This document shows positions 1 through 5,243 of a stretch of 5,243 bases of DNA, in pieces. Under the pieces are notes generated by a model that did no database searches, was not told the origin of the DNA, and worked only from the letters and a program-made list of their open reading frames with translations. Location of the stretch: positions 1 through 5,243 of the forward strand of contig JAIXXW010000385.1 of NCBI GenBank assembly GCA_027490555.1. The letters run 5' to 3'. The DNA comes from Comamonadaceae bacterium. GTDB lineage: Bacteria > Pseudomonadota > Gammaproteobacteria > Burkholderiales > Burkholderiaceae_C. The translations under genes and the position numbers were made by a program. The stretch's first letter is position 1. Each line of letters begins with the position of its first letter.

Positions 1-581
1 CCCCCCATCGGGTCGCCCAGGTCGAACACCACCTGGGTGTGCGCACCCCGAAAGGCCAGGCCGATCACATCGTTGACCTGCAGGTCACGGCAAGCGCGTT
101 CGCAGCGGTTGCACTGGATGCAGGTGTCCAGGTTGACCGCCATGGCCGGGTGCGACAGGTCGGCGGGCACGGCCTCACGGCGCAGTGCCGCCAGTTGTGG
201 GCGCACTTGCACACCCAGCCGATCGGCCCACTGGCTCAGTTCGCCATGCGGGGCGTCGGCGCGGTCGTCCAGCCACTTGTGGCCCTGCTCGGGCAGGTCG
301 GCCAGCAGCATCTCCAGCACCATTTTCTGACTTTGGACAGCCCTGTCGCTGTCGGTGCGCACCTGCATGCCGGGTGTGGCGCTGCGGCAGCAGCTGGGCG
401 CGAGCGTGCGTTCGCCGGCGATCTCCACCACACAAGCGCGGCAGTTGCCATCGGGTGCCAGGCCTTCTTTGTGGCACAGGTGCGGGATGCCGATGCCCAA
501 GCCCTGGGCGATGTTGAAAATGCTCTGGCCGGCGGGGGCCTCCACCGTTTGGCCGTTGAGGGTGAATTGCACGGTGCTCAT
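1..581 (-). CDS. NuoG/FdsA-type iron-sulfur subunit, probable formate dehydrogenase alpha subunit (N-terminal part, 3' end outside window)
   Basis: The first 193 residues are visible, starting MSTVQFTLNGQTVEAPAGQS. Residues 1-78 are a plant-type [2Fe-2S] domain with C36-x10-C47-x2-C50 and C64 (C65 adjacent). A ferredoxin-like [4Fe-4S] site follows, C154-x2-C157-x2-C160-x3-C164, then VNDVIGLAFRG and FDLGDPMG, typical of the lead-in to a second ferredoxin motif in formate dehydrogenase alpha subunits. No cysteine occurs between residues 65 and 154, so the His-Cys N5-type cluster (HxxxCxxCxxxxxC) normally present there in NuoG, HoxU and FdsA is absent; a lone H101 remains. The ATG overlaps the preceding stop as ATGA (578-581), implying translational coupling; AGGAAG lies rather far upstream (about 13 nt). 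If this is an alpha subunit, a bis-MGD molybdenum/tungsten domain should follow beyond position 1. A short HoxU-like protein or another molybdopterin oxidoreductase cannot be excluded from this fragment. Confidence 0.82.
   Translation of the reverse strand, partial: MSTVQFTLNGQTVEAPAGQSIFNIAQGLGIGIPHLCHKEGLAPDGNCRACVVEIAGERTLAPSCCRSATPGMQVRTDSDRAVQSQKMVLEMLLADLPEQGHKWLDDRADAPHGELSQWADRLGVQVRPQLAALRREAVPADLSHPAMAVNLDTCIQCNRCERACRDLQVNDVIGLAFRGAHTQVVFDLGDPMG
578..581 (-). other. ATGA start-stop overlap between the two formate-dehydrogenase-like genes
   Basis: On the minus strand the TGA ending the fused NuoE/NuoF gene (580-578) shares bases with the ATG of the following gene (581-579). Such overlaps normally couple translation and support 1:1 synthesis of two subunits of one complex. 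Confidence 0.9.
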
Positions 582-2290
582 GACGGGAAACCCACTTCCT
601 GCGGAAAGTACTGCAACACGCAGCGTATCGGGTTCGGTGCGGCCTGGCCCAGGCCACAGATCGAGGCATCGGCCATGACCTGCGCCAGGTCCTGCAAGGT
701 GTCGGCATCCCAGACCTCGGCGGCCATGAGTTGCGCCGCTTTGTCGGTGCCCACGCGGCAAGGCGTGCACTGGCCGCAGCTTTCGTGCGCAAAAAAGCGC
801 ATCACGTTGAGCGCCGCTGCGCGGGCACTGTCCGATTCGCTGAGCACCATCACGGCCGCAGAACCGATGAAGCAGCCATGCGGCTGCAGGGTGTCGAAGT
901 CCAAGGGCACGTCGGCCAACCGCGCGGGCAAGATCCCGCCGCTGGCCCCACCGGGCAAATAGGCGTAAAGCGTGTGCCCCTCGGCCATGCCACCGCAGTG
1001 TTCATCGATCAACTCGCGCAGGGTGATCCCTGCCGGGGCCAGCTTGACCCCTGGCTCGCGGACGCGACCACTCACGCTGAAACGGCGCAGGCCTTGGCGG
1101 CCATGTCGCCCGTGCGATGCGAAACTTTCAGCGCCTTGCTCGAGCAACTCGCGCACCCAGTACAGCGTCTCGAAATTGTGTTCCAGCGTGGGCCGGCCAA
1201 ACAGACCGACCTCGGCGATGTAGGGCGGGCGCAGGCGGGGCTCGCCGCGTTTGCCCTCGATGCTTTCGATCATGGCCGACTCTTCGCCGCAGATGTAGGC
1301 CCCCGCCCCCCGGCGCAGTTCGATGCGCGGCAAGGCGCAGGGTGGATTCTGCTGGAGCGCGGCGAGTTCCTCGGTCAGCATGAGCCGGGCTTCGTGGTAC
1401 TCGTCACGCAAATAAATGTAGACCGCCTCCACGCCCACCACAGCGGCGGCGATCAGCATGCCCTCCAGGAAACGGTGCGGATCGGCCTCCAGACAGGTGC
1501 GGTCCTTGAAGGTGCCGGGCTCGCCCTCGTCGATGTTCACCGCCATCAGGCGGGGCCCCGGCTGGCTGCGCACGATGCGCCATTTGCGTCCGGCCGGAAA
1601 ACCCGCGCCCCCCAGACCGCGCAGGCCCGAGGACTCCAGACACTGGATCACCGATGCATGGTCCTTCAGACCTTCGGCCACTTGCCGGGCCAGTTGGTAG
1701 CCACCCGCAGCGCGGTAGGCGTCCAGGCGGATCGTGTCCGGCAAGGGCTGAGGTGTGGTTTGCTGGTGGGCCACCCGGTGGACCACCGTCTCGGCCGTGG
1801 CCTGCGCCACGGCCTGCTGGCCCACCTGCACCGCCGGGGCCTGCTCGCAGCGCCCCAGACAAGGCACGGGCACCACCTTCACATCCAACAAATCGTTTTG
1901 CAGTTGGCGCAGCAAGGTGTCGCTGCCGGCCAGGCTGCAGCTCAGGCTGTCGCACACCCGCACCGTGGTGCGCGGGGCTGTTTCGGTGTCTTGCAGTATC
2001 TCGAAATGGTGGTAGAAGGACGCCACCTCGAACACCTCGACCACGGACAGCCGCATCTCGGCGGCCAGGGCCACGATGTGGCGCTCAAACAGTCCCTGAA
2101 AATGGTCGTTCAGCACATGCAGGTGCTCGATCAGCAGGTCCCGGCGGTGGCCATGGGCAGGGGCCGGGCCGATCAGGGCCTGCACCTGAGCGCGGGCTTC
2201 GTCGCTGGCCTGACGGCCTTTGAGTTGGGCTCGGGGTTGGCGCAGTTGCTGGCGAACCTGATCGAGGCCAATGTGGGTGGGGTTCGCCAT
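578..2290 (-). CDS. Fused NuoE/NuoF-type NAD(P)H-FMN subunit, probable formate dehydrogenase beta/gamma fusion
   Basis: This 570-residue protein joins a NuoE-like and a NuoF-like domain. The N-terminal thioredoxin-like domain has four [2Fe-2S] cysteines, C113-x4-C118 and C144-x3-C148. The NuoF part has the nucleotide-binding glycine motif GLRGLGGAGFPAGRKW (222-237), the FMN motif NIDEGEPGTFKDR (252-264), GAGAYICGEESAMIESIEGKRGEPR (from 328) and a [4Fe-4S] site C505-x2-C508-x2-C511 with C545. The expected role is to pass electrons from iron-sulfur centres through FMN to NAD+. The same fusion and similar length occur in FDH1-type formate dehydrogenases (Fdh1B of Methylorubrum, about 570 residues) and in HoxF of NAD-reducing hydrogenases (about 600). 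The following alpha-type gene and the box context favour formate dehydrogenase. The ATG lies 6 nt after the boxA stop without a clear Shine-Dalgarno, so it is probably translated by coupling. The next in-frame Met is residue 79, so this start is well supported. Confidence 0.88.
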   Translation of the reverse strand: MANPTHIGLDQVRQQLRQPRAQLKGRQASDEARAQVQALIGPAPAHGHRRDLLIEHLHVLNDHFQGLFERHIVALAAEMRLSVVEVFEVASFYHHFEILQDTETAPRTTVRVCDSLSCSLAGSDTLLRQLQNDLLDVKVVPVPCLGRCEQAPAVQVGQQAVAQATAETVVHRVAHQQTTPQPLPDTIRLDAYRAAGGYQLARQVAEGLKDHASVIQCLESSGLRGLGGAGFPAGRKWRIVRSQPGPRLMAVNIDEGEPGTFKDRTCLEADPHRFLEGMLIAAAVVGVEAVYIYLRDEYHEARLMLTEELAALQQNPPCALPRIELRRGAGAYICGEESAMIESIEGKRGEPRLRPPYIAEVGLFGRPTLEHNFETLYWVRELLEQGAESFASHGRHGRQGLRRFSVSGRVREPGVKLAPAGITLRELIDEHCGGMAEGHTLYAYLPGGASGGILPARLADVPLDFDTLQPHGCFIGSAAVMVLSESDSARAAALNVMRFFAHESCGQCTPCRVGTDKAAQLMAAEVWDADTLQDLAQVMADASICGLGQAAPNPIRCVLQYFPQEVGFPS

Positions 2291-2296
2291 GGGGGA

Positions 2297-3595
2297 TCAA
2301 TAGGTTTCGAGGTGCAGGCGGCCTTCTTTTTTGAGCGCAGCACCCACGGTATCCCAATCGAGTCCGGCGTTCTGTGCGATGTCGCGCAGGGCCATGACCA
2401 CCCCCTCTTCCATGCTCTTGAGCCCACACACATAAAAACAGGTGTTGGGGTCCTTGAGTTGGGCCGCGATGTCGGCTGCACGGTCGCGCATGGCGTCCTG
2501 CACATAACGCTTGGCCTTGCCTTCTTCGCGCGAAAAGGCGAATTCGATGTCAATGAAGTCCTTGGGCAGGTTGTTCAGGGGCCCAAAGTACGGCAGCTCG
2601 GCCGGGGTGCGTGCACCGAAGAACAGCATCAGCTTGCCGCCTTCGAACTTGCCACTGGCGCGCAAACGGCGGCGCCACTCGGTCATGGCGCGCATCGGTG
2701 CGCTGCCGGTGCCGGTGCAGATCATGACGATGTTGCTCTTGGGGTGGTTGGGCATCAGGAAGCTCGCGCCAAAGGGCCCGATCACCTGCACCTTGTCGCC
2801 CACCTGGAGGTCGCACATGTAGTTGGAAGCCACGCCGCGCACAGCTTGGCCATCGTGGTCTTCGAGCACGCGCTTGATGGTAAGCGACAGGTTGTTGTGG
2901 CCAGGACGCTCGCCATTGCGGGGGCTGGCGATCGAGTACTGGCGGGCGTGGTGTGCACGGCCTTTGTCGTCGGTGCCCGGTGGCAGGATGCCGATCGACT
3001 GGCCTTCGAGCACCGGGAAAGGCAGGTTGCCGAAGTCGAGCACGATGTGGTGGGTGTCGTAGTCCTTGCCCACTTCGGTCACGCGCAGGTTGCCGGTCAC
3101 GGTGGCGGTGATGTATTTCTCGGGCGCCTTGGGACCATACAGGTTGGTGTAGGCATGGGCCGCCGACCAGGGCGGGAGGGTGGCACCGAACTGGGCCGAG
3201 TTGAAGCCCGAAGCCGACGCAGTGCTGACGGCCGAAGCCGAAGATGCTGCGGCCGCCTGCACCGCGCTGTGTGCTTGTTCCTGGGCCTCGCCGGCATCGC
3301 CGCCTGCTGCGGCGAGTTCCTCGGCGCTGAGTTCGTCGGGCAGCACATCCCACTTGAGCTGTTCTTCGATGCTGTAGGCCTTGGACTTGGGCACCATGCG
3401 CCAGTTGTCAATCGAGCCGGTCGGGCAAGGCGAGATGCAGTCCATGCACGAGTTGCAGATGTCGGCCTTGACCACGTAGTTGAGCGAGTCGTGGGTGATC
3501 GCGCCCACAGGACAGATGGCTTCGCAGGTGTTGCAGCGGATGCAGATTTCCGGGTCGATCAGGTGTTGCTTGATCAAAATGGCTTCTGTGCTCAT
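2297..3595 (-). CDS. boxA: Benzoyl-CoA 2,3-epoxidase reductase subunit BoxA
   Basis: BoxA is the cytoplasmic NADPH-dependent iron-sulfur flavoprotein that supplies electrons to BoxB. The product is 432 residues, starting MSTEAILIKQHLIDPEICIR. Residues about 10-65 form a ferredoxin with two [4Fe-4S] motifs: C18-x2-C21-x2-C24-x3-C28 and C47-x2-C50-x2-C53-x3-C57. Residues about 95-135 are an Ala/Ser-rich linker of low complexity. The C-terminal half is a ferredoxin-NADP reductase fold, with the FAD motif RQYSIAS (218-224), the nucleotide-binding GTGSAPMRAM (294-303), FFGAR (325-329), a CFYVCG segment near 386-391 and a C-terminal aromatic (ETY). The domain order and the boxB neighbour identify BoxA. 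It stops 6 nt before the next gene, so the two are probably co-transcribed. Both clusters and both nucleotide sites look intact. Confidence 0.97.
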   Translation of the reverse strand: MSTEAILIKQHLIDPEICIRCNTCEAICPVGAITHDSLNYVVKADICNSCMDCISPCPTGSIDNWRMVPKSKAYSIEEQLKWDVLPDELSAEELAAAGGDAGEAQEQAHSAVQAAAASSASAVSTASASGFNSAQFGATLPPWSAAHAYTNLYGPKAPEKYITATVTGNLRVTEVGKDYDTHHIVLDFGNLPFPVLEGQSIGILPPGTDDKGRAHHARQYSIASPRNGERPGHNNLSLTIKRVLEDHDGQAVRGVASNYMCDLQVGDKVQVIGPFGASFLMPNHPKSNIVMICTGTGSAPMRAMTEWRRRLRASGKFEGGKLMLFFGARTPAELPYFGPLNNLPKDFIDIEFAFSREEGKAKRYVQDAMRDRAADIAAQLKDPNTCFYVCGLKSMEEGVVMALRDIAQNAGLDWDTVGAALKKEGRLHLETY

Positions 3596-3601
3596 GTCTT
3601 G

Positions 3602-3608
3602 CCCTCTT
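3602..3608 (-). promoter_or_regulatory. Ribosome binding site of boxA
   Basis: On the minus strand AAGAGGG lies six nucleotides before the ATG at 3595. This good Shine-Dalgarno match fixes the boxA start at 3595. The in-frame ATG at 3649 would add 18 residues (MRSQQTTDRK...) that do not resemble the family, and it lies at the foot of the boxA-proximal hairpin. Confidence 0.8.
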
Positions 3609-3648
3609 GTGTTTTGTCGTTTTCTGTCTGTGGTCTGCTGGCTCCGCA

Positions 3649-3720
3649 ACGCTTTGGCTTGGGGCCGGGCGCCTCATACTGGGGTACCAGAAATCGGCGC
3701 CCGGCCCCAAGCCAAACCGT
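3649..3720. repeat. Long perfect hairpin, boxA-proximal (21-bp perfect stem, 22-nt loop)
   Basis: Arms 3653-3673 and 3696-3716 are perfect reverse complements over 21 bp. After one C/C mismatch (3652/3717), three more pairs (3649-3651 with 3718-3720) extend the stem. The loop is 3674-3695. The arms are extremely GC-rich (GGGGCCGGGCGCC next to the loop). The stem differs in sequence from that of the other hairpin, apart from a loose GGC-GGGGC-GGG pattern in the left arm. The loop carries the shared motif in the opposite orientation (core CTGGGGTACCAG). The hairpin ends about 40 nt before the boxA ribosome binding site. Confidence 0.9.
3672..3696 (+). repeat. Shared 25-nt loop motif, copy 1
   Basis: The 25 bases 3672-3696 begin CCTCATACTGGGG and end ACCAGAAATCG. 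They are identical, base for base, to the reverse complement of 3808-3832, and identity stops at both ends. The motif fills the loop of the boxA-proximal hairpin and the innermost bases of its arms. It contains an imperfect dyad, CTGG-GGTA-CCAG, at 3679-3690. I do not recognise it as a named element. Confidence 0.9.
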
Positions 3721-3780
3721 CGCTCAGCACCCGTGCAAACGATGCAGTCTACCGGTATGGGCGTGCTTTGCGCACACCAT

Positions 3781-3858
3781 GCAGTCGTCAAAGGCAGGGG
3801 CGGGTGACGATTTCTGGTACCCCAGTATGAGGAACCCGCCCCTGCCTTTGACGACTGC
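3781..3858. repeat. Long perfect hairpin, boxB-proximal (25-bp stem, 28-nt loop)
   Basis: Arms 3781-3805 and 3834-3858 are perfect reverse complements over 25 bp. The loop is 3806-3833. The left arm is G-rich near the loop (AGGGGCGGGT). The loop contains the 25-nt motif (core CTGGTACCCCAG here) that recurs inverted in the other hairpin. The outermost six bases of the right arm (GACTGC, 3853-3858) can pair instead with 3875-3880, so the foot of this hairpin competes with a smaller stem. No U-tract follows on the minus strand. The stem is strong enough to form in RNA and possibly as a cruciform in DNA. Confidence 0.9.
3808..3832 (-). repeat. Shared 25-nt loop motif, copy 2 (inverted)
   Basis: This is an exact reverse-complement copy of 3672-3696, sitting entirely inside the loop of the boxB-proximal hairpin. 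The two copies are inverted with 111 bp between them. In one transcript they are complementary over 25 nt and could form a loop-loop contact. In DNA they form an inverted repeat of the kind that can recombine. Confidence 0.9.
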
Positions 3859-3880
3859 CGCCCCAAAAGAGACGGCAGTC
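3853..3880. repeat. Small alternative stem just after boxB
   Basis: Bases 3853-3860 (GACTGCCG) pair with 3873-3880 (CGGCAGTC), giving 8 bp around a 12-nt loop. The left half overlaps the outer right arm of the 3781-3858 hairpin, so the two cannot both be complete. There is no U-run on the downstream (minus) side, so it is not a convincing terminator. Confidence 0.5.
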
Positions 3881-3899
3881 AGATCAAAAACTCAACGCA

Positions 3900-5243
3900 T
3901 CAGTTGAAGCGGACGTAATCAAAGTCCACGGGCTGACGGTTGATGCCCATGACGGGTGGCGCGATCCAGTTGGCGAACTTGCCGGGCTCGACGCAGCGGC
4001 CCATCAGGCTGGCCACATAGGCACGGTCTTCGTTGGTGGGCAGCCACTCGCCCACATGGGCCATCCACTCGGCATCGGTCACGACACGGCCATCGGGCGT
4101 GACCTTGGCACCGGACAAAGAGCCGATGTTGCGGTGGAAGGCCTTGTGCGGCGCGGTCAAGGTGAACGGGATGCCCGCCTTGGCGATGACGCGGTTCCAA
4201 CGCTCGATACCGCCTTTGGAGTCGGTGATGTAGTCGTCGCGCAGCACCTCGTTCAAGGCATTGAGCATCGGCACTTCTTTCTCAACCAACTTGCCGTCTT
4301 CAACCGACAGGATCTTGTAGCTGTTGCCCTTCAAGACGTGGTCATCGTTGCGCTTGCCTTCTTCGTAACGGCCTTTCAGACCCGAGCTGTAGAAGGTGGC
4401 GGCATTGGACGACTGGTCGGCACCGAACAGGTCGATGGTCACCGAGAAGTGGAAGTTGATGTAGCGCTGGATGGTCGGCAGGTCGATCACCCCGGCGGCG
4501 CGCAGCTTGGCCACGTCGTCGGTCTTGAGCTGGTTCATCACTTCCACGGTGCGCTGGATGGTGCGGCTCACACCGGACTCGCCCACAAACATGTGGTGCG
4601 CCTCTTCGGTCAGCATGAACTTGGTGGTGCGGGCCAGCGGGTCGAACGCGGACTCGGCCAGGGCGCACAGCTGGAACTTGCCGTCGCGGTCGGTGAAGTA
4701 GGTGAACATGAAGAAGGACAACCAGTCAGGGGTCTTCTCGTTGAAAGCCTGCAAGATGCGCGGGTTGTCTTCGTTGCCACTGTTGCGCTGCAGCAGGGCA
4801 TCGGCTTCTTCGCGGCCGTCCTTGCCAAAATATTTGTGCAGCAGGTAGACCATGGCCCACAGGTGGCGGCCTTCTTCGACGTTGATCTGGAACAGGTTGC
4901 GCAGGTCGTACATGCTGGGGGCGGTGAGGCCCAGGTGGCGCTGCTGCTCCACGGACGCTGGCTCGGTGTCGCCCTGGGTCACGATGATGCGGCGCAGGTT
5001 GGCGCGGTGCTCGCCAGGCACGTCTTGCCAGGCTTTTTCACCGATGTGGTCGCCGAAATGGATCTTGCGGTCTTGCTCACCGGGGTTCATGAACACACCC
5101 CAGCGGTAGTCGCGCATCTTGACGTGGCCAAACTGGGCCCAGCCTTGCGGGTCCACGCTCACGGCGGTGCGCAGGTACACGTCCATGTCGGTGGAGCCCT
5201 CGGGGCCCATGTCGTCCCACCAGTTGATGAAGTTGGGCTGCCA
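3900..5243 (-). CDS. boxB: Benzoyl-CoA 2,3-epoxidase di-iron oxygenase subunit BoxB (5' end outside window)
   Basis: BoxB is the catalytic subunit of the cytoplasmic benzoyl-CoA epoxidase. It uses O2 and electrons from BoxA to convert benzoyl-CoA to 2,3-epoxybenzoyl-CoA. The frame is open to the window edge, giving 447 residues starting at WQPNFINWWDDMGPEG; about 26 N-terminal residues should lie beyond, since the family is about 473 long. The ATG at 5210 is internal, because conserved BoxB sequence continues upstream of it. Two ExxH di-iron motifs are visible: EEGRH (E124, H127 in window numbering) and EEAHH (E214, H217). E94 and D185 also fall where the remaining iron ligands should be. With an offset of about 26, all six match the ligand positions I recall for Azoarcus evansii BoxB (E120, E150, H153, D211, E240, H243). 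The gene ends in TGA, 304 bp before boxA, and that gap contains two long hairpins. There is no sign of frameshift or decay. The family call is very secure. Confidence 0.97.
   Translation of the reverse strand, partial: WQPNFINWWDDMGPEGSTDMDVYLRTAVSVDPQGWAQFGHVKMRDYRWGVFMNPGEQDRKIHFGDHIGEKAWQDVPGEHRANLRRIIVTQGDTEPASVEQQRHLGLTAPSMYDLRNLFQINVEEGRHLWAMVYLLHKYFGKDGREEADALLQRNSGNEDNPRILQAFNEKTPDWLSFFMFTYFTDRDGKFQLCALAESAFDPLARTTKFMLTEEAHHMFVGESGVSRTIQRTVEVMNQLKTDDVAKLRAAGVIDLPTIQRYINFHFSVTIDLFGADQSSNAATFYSSGLKGRYEEGKRNDDHVLKGNSYKILSVEDGKLVEKEVPMLNALNEVLRDDYITDSKGGIERWNRVIAKAGIPFTLTAPHKAFHRNIGSLSGAKVTPDGRVVTDAEWMAHVGEWLPTNEDRAYVASLMGRCVEPGKFANWIAPPVMGINRQPVDFDYVRFN

Larger units (their letters stand above)
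3596..3899. other. boxB-boxA intergenic region with paired hairpins
   Basis: This is the only non-coding stretch of any length in the window. From the boxB end it holds a small 8-bp stem (3853-3880), a long hairpin (3781-3858), a spacer of about 60 bp, a second long hairpin (3649-3720), then about 50 bp leading to the boxA ribosome binding site. I found no convincing -35/-10 promoter on the minus strand. Neither long hairpin is followed by a U-run in the direction of box transcription, so they do not look like ordinary intrinsic terminators. Open frames cross the region on both strands but show no family resemblance. Likely roles are mRNA processing or stabilisation between boxB and boxA, or a mobile palindromic repeat; both are inferences. 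Confidence 0.85.

Noticed and set aside
39..962. A 307-codon plus-strand frame over the alpha subunit and the end of the flavoprotein gene
   Set aside because: It is antisense to conserved iron-sulfur motifs on the other strand and shows no family features of its own.
3596..3649. An upstream ATG (3649) extending BoxA by 18 residues
   Set aside because: The extension is unlike BoxA N-termini, and the ATG at 3595 has a well-spaced AAGAGGG.
3649..3858. The two hairpins as ordinary bidirectional rho-independent terminators
   Set aside because: Neither is followed by a U-tract on the minus strand, the loops are 22-28 nt, and they sit between partner genes of one pathway.
3649..3858. A CRISPR array, attC site or IS end
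   Set aside because: There are only two copies, in inverted orientation, with dissimilar stems; no regular spacers, no attC core bases and no transposase in the window.
3408..3866. A 152-codon minus-strand frame across the hairpins and the start of boxA
   Set aside because: It overlaps boxA in another frame and its sequence is only the translated hairpin palindromes; no ribosome binding site or family resemblance.
3861..3895. A possible sigma-70 promoter on the minus strand (TTGAGT, 17 nt, TCTCTT)
   Set aside because: The -10 element matches only half the consensus; too weak to annotate.
731..3907. A 1058-codon open frame on the plus strand, antisense to boxA and the fused flavoprotein gene
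   Set aside because: It mirrors the high-GC codon pattern of two well-recognised genes, has a His/Gly/Ala/Arg-heavy composition with no recognisable domain, and runs through both hairpins. It is a shadow frame.

Overview
The window is GC-rich, densely coding DNA with every supported gene on the minus strand. It suggests a betaproteobacterium, most likely Burkholderiales/Comamonadaceae. That placement rests on the gene content, the style of the proteins and high-GC codon use; no 16S rRNA or other marker is present. In transcription order (right to left) it holds boxB (5' end cut by the window edge), a 304-bp gap with two long perfect hairpins, boxA, a fused NuoE/NuoF-type flavoprotein subunit, and the N-terminal third of a NuoG/FdsA-type iron-sulfur subunit (3' end cut by the window edge).

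BoxA and BoxB together form the benzoyl-CoA 2,3-epoxidase of the aerobic 'box' benzoate pathway. BoxA passes electrons from NADPH to BoxB, a di-iron oxygenase that epoxidises benzoyl-CoA. In the known pathway the next enzyme, BoxC, opens the ring and releases one carbon as formate. The two genes after boxA look like the NAD-reducing module and the alpha subunit of a cytoplasmic NAD-linked formate dehydrogenase. The simplest reading is an operon that both opens the ring and recovers the formate as NADH and CO2. The formate assignment is inferred from subunit architecture and context, because the molybdopterin domain lies outside the window.

boxA, the fused subunit and the alpha subunit are tightly packed: a 6-nt gap, then a 4-nt ATGA overlap. 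The break between boxB and boxA is different. It carries two hairpins with unrelated-looking perfect stems (21 and 25 bp) whose loops share an identical 25-nt sequence in opposite orientations. This is the most unusual structure in the window, and no standard feature type explains it. A second oddity is that the alpha subunit lacks the His-Cys ligands of the N5-type [4Fe-4S] cluster normally found between its [2Fe-2S] and ferredoxin-like sites.
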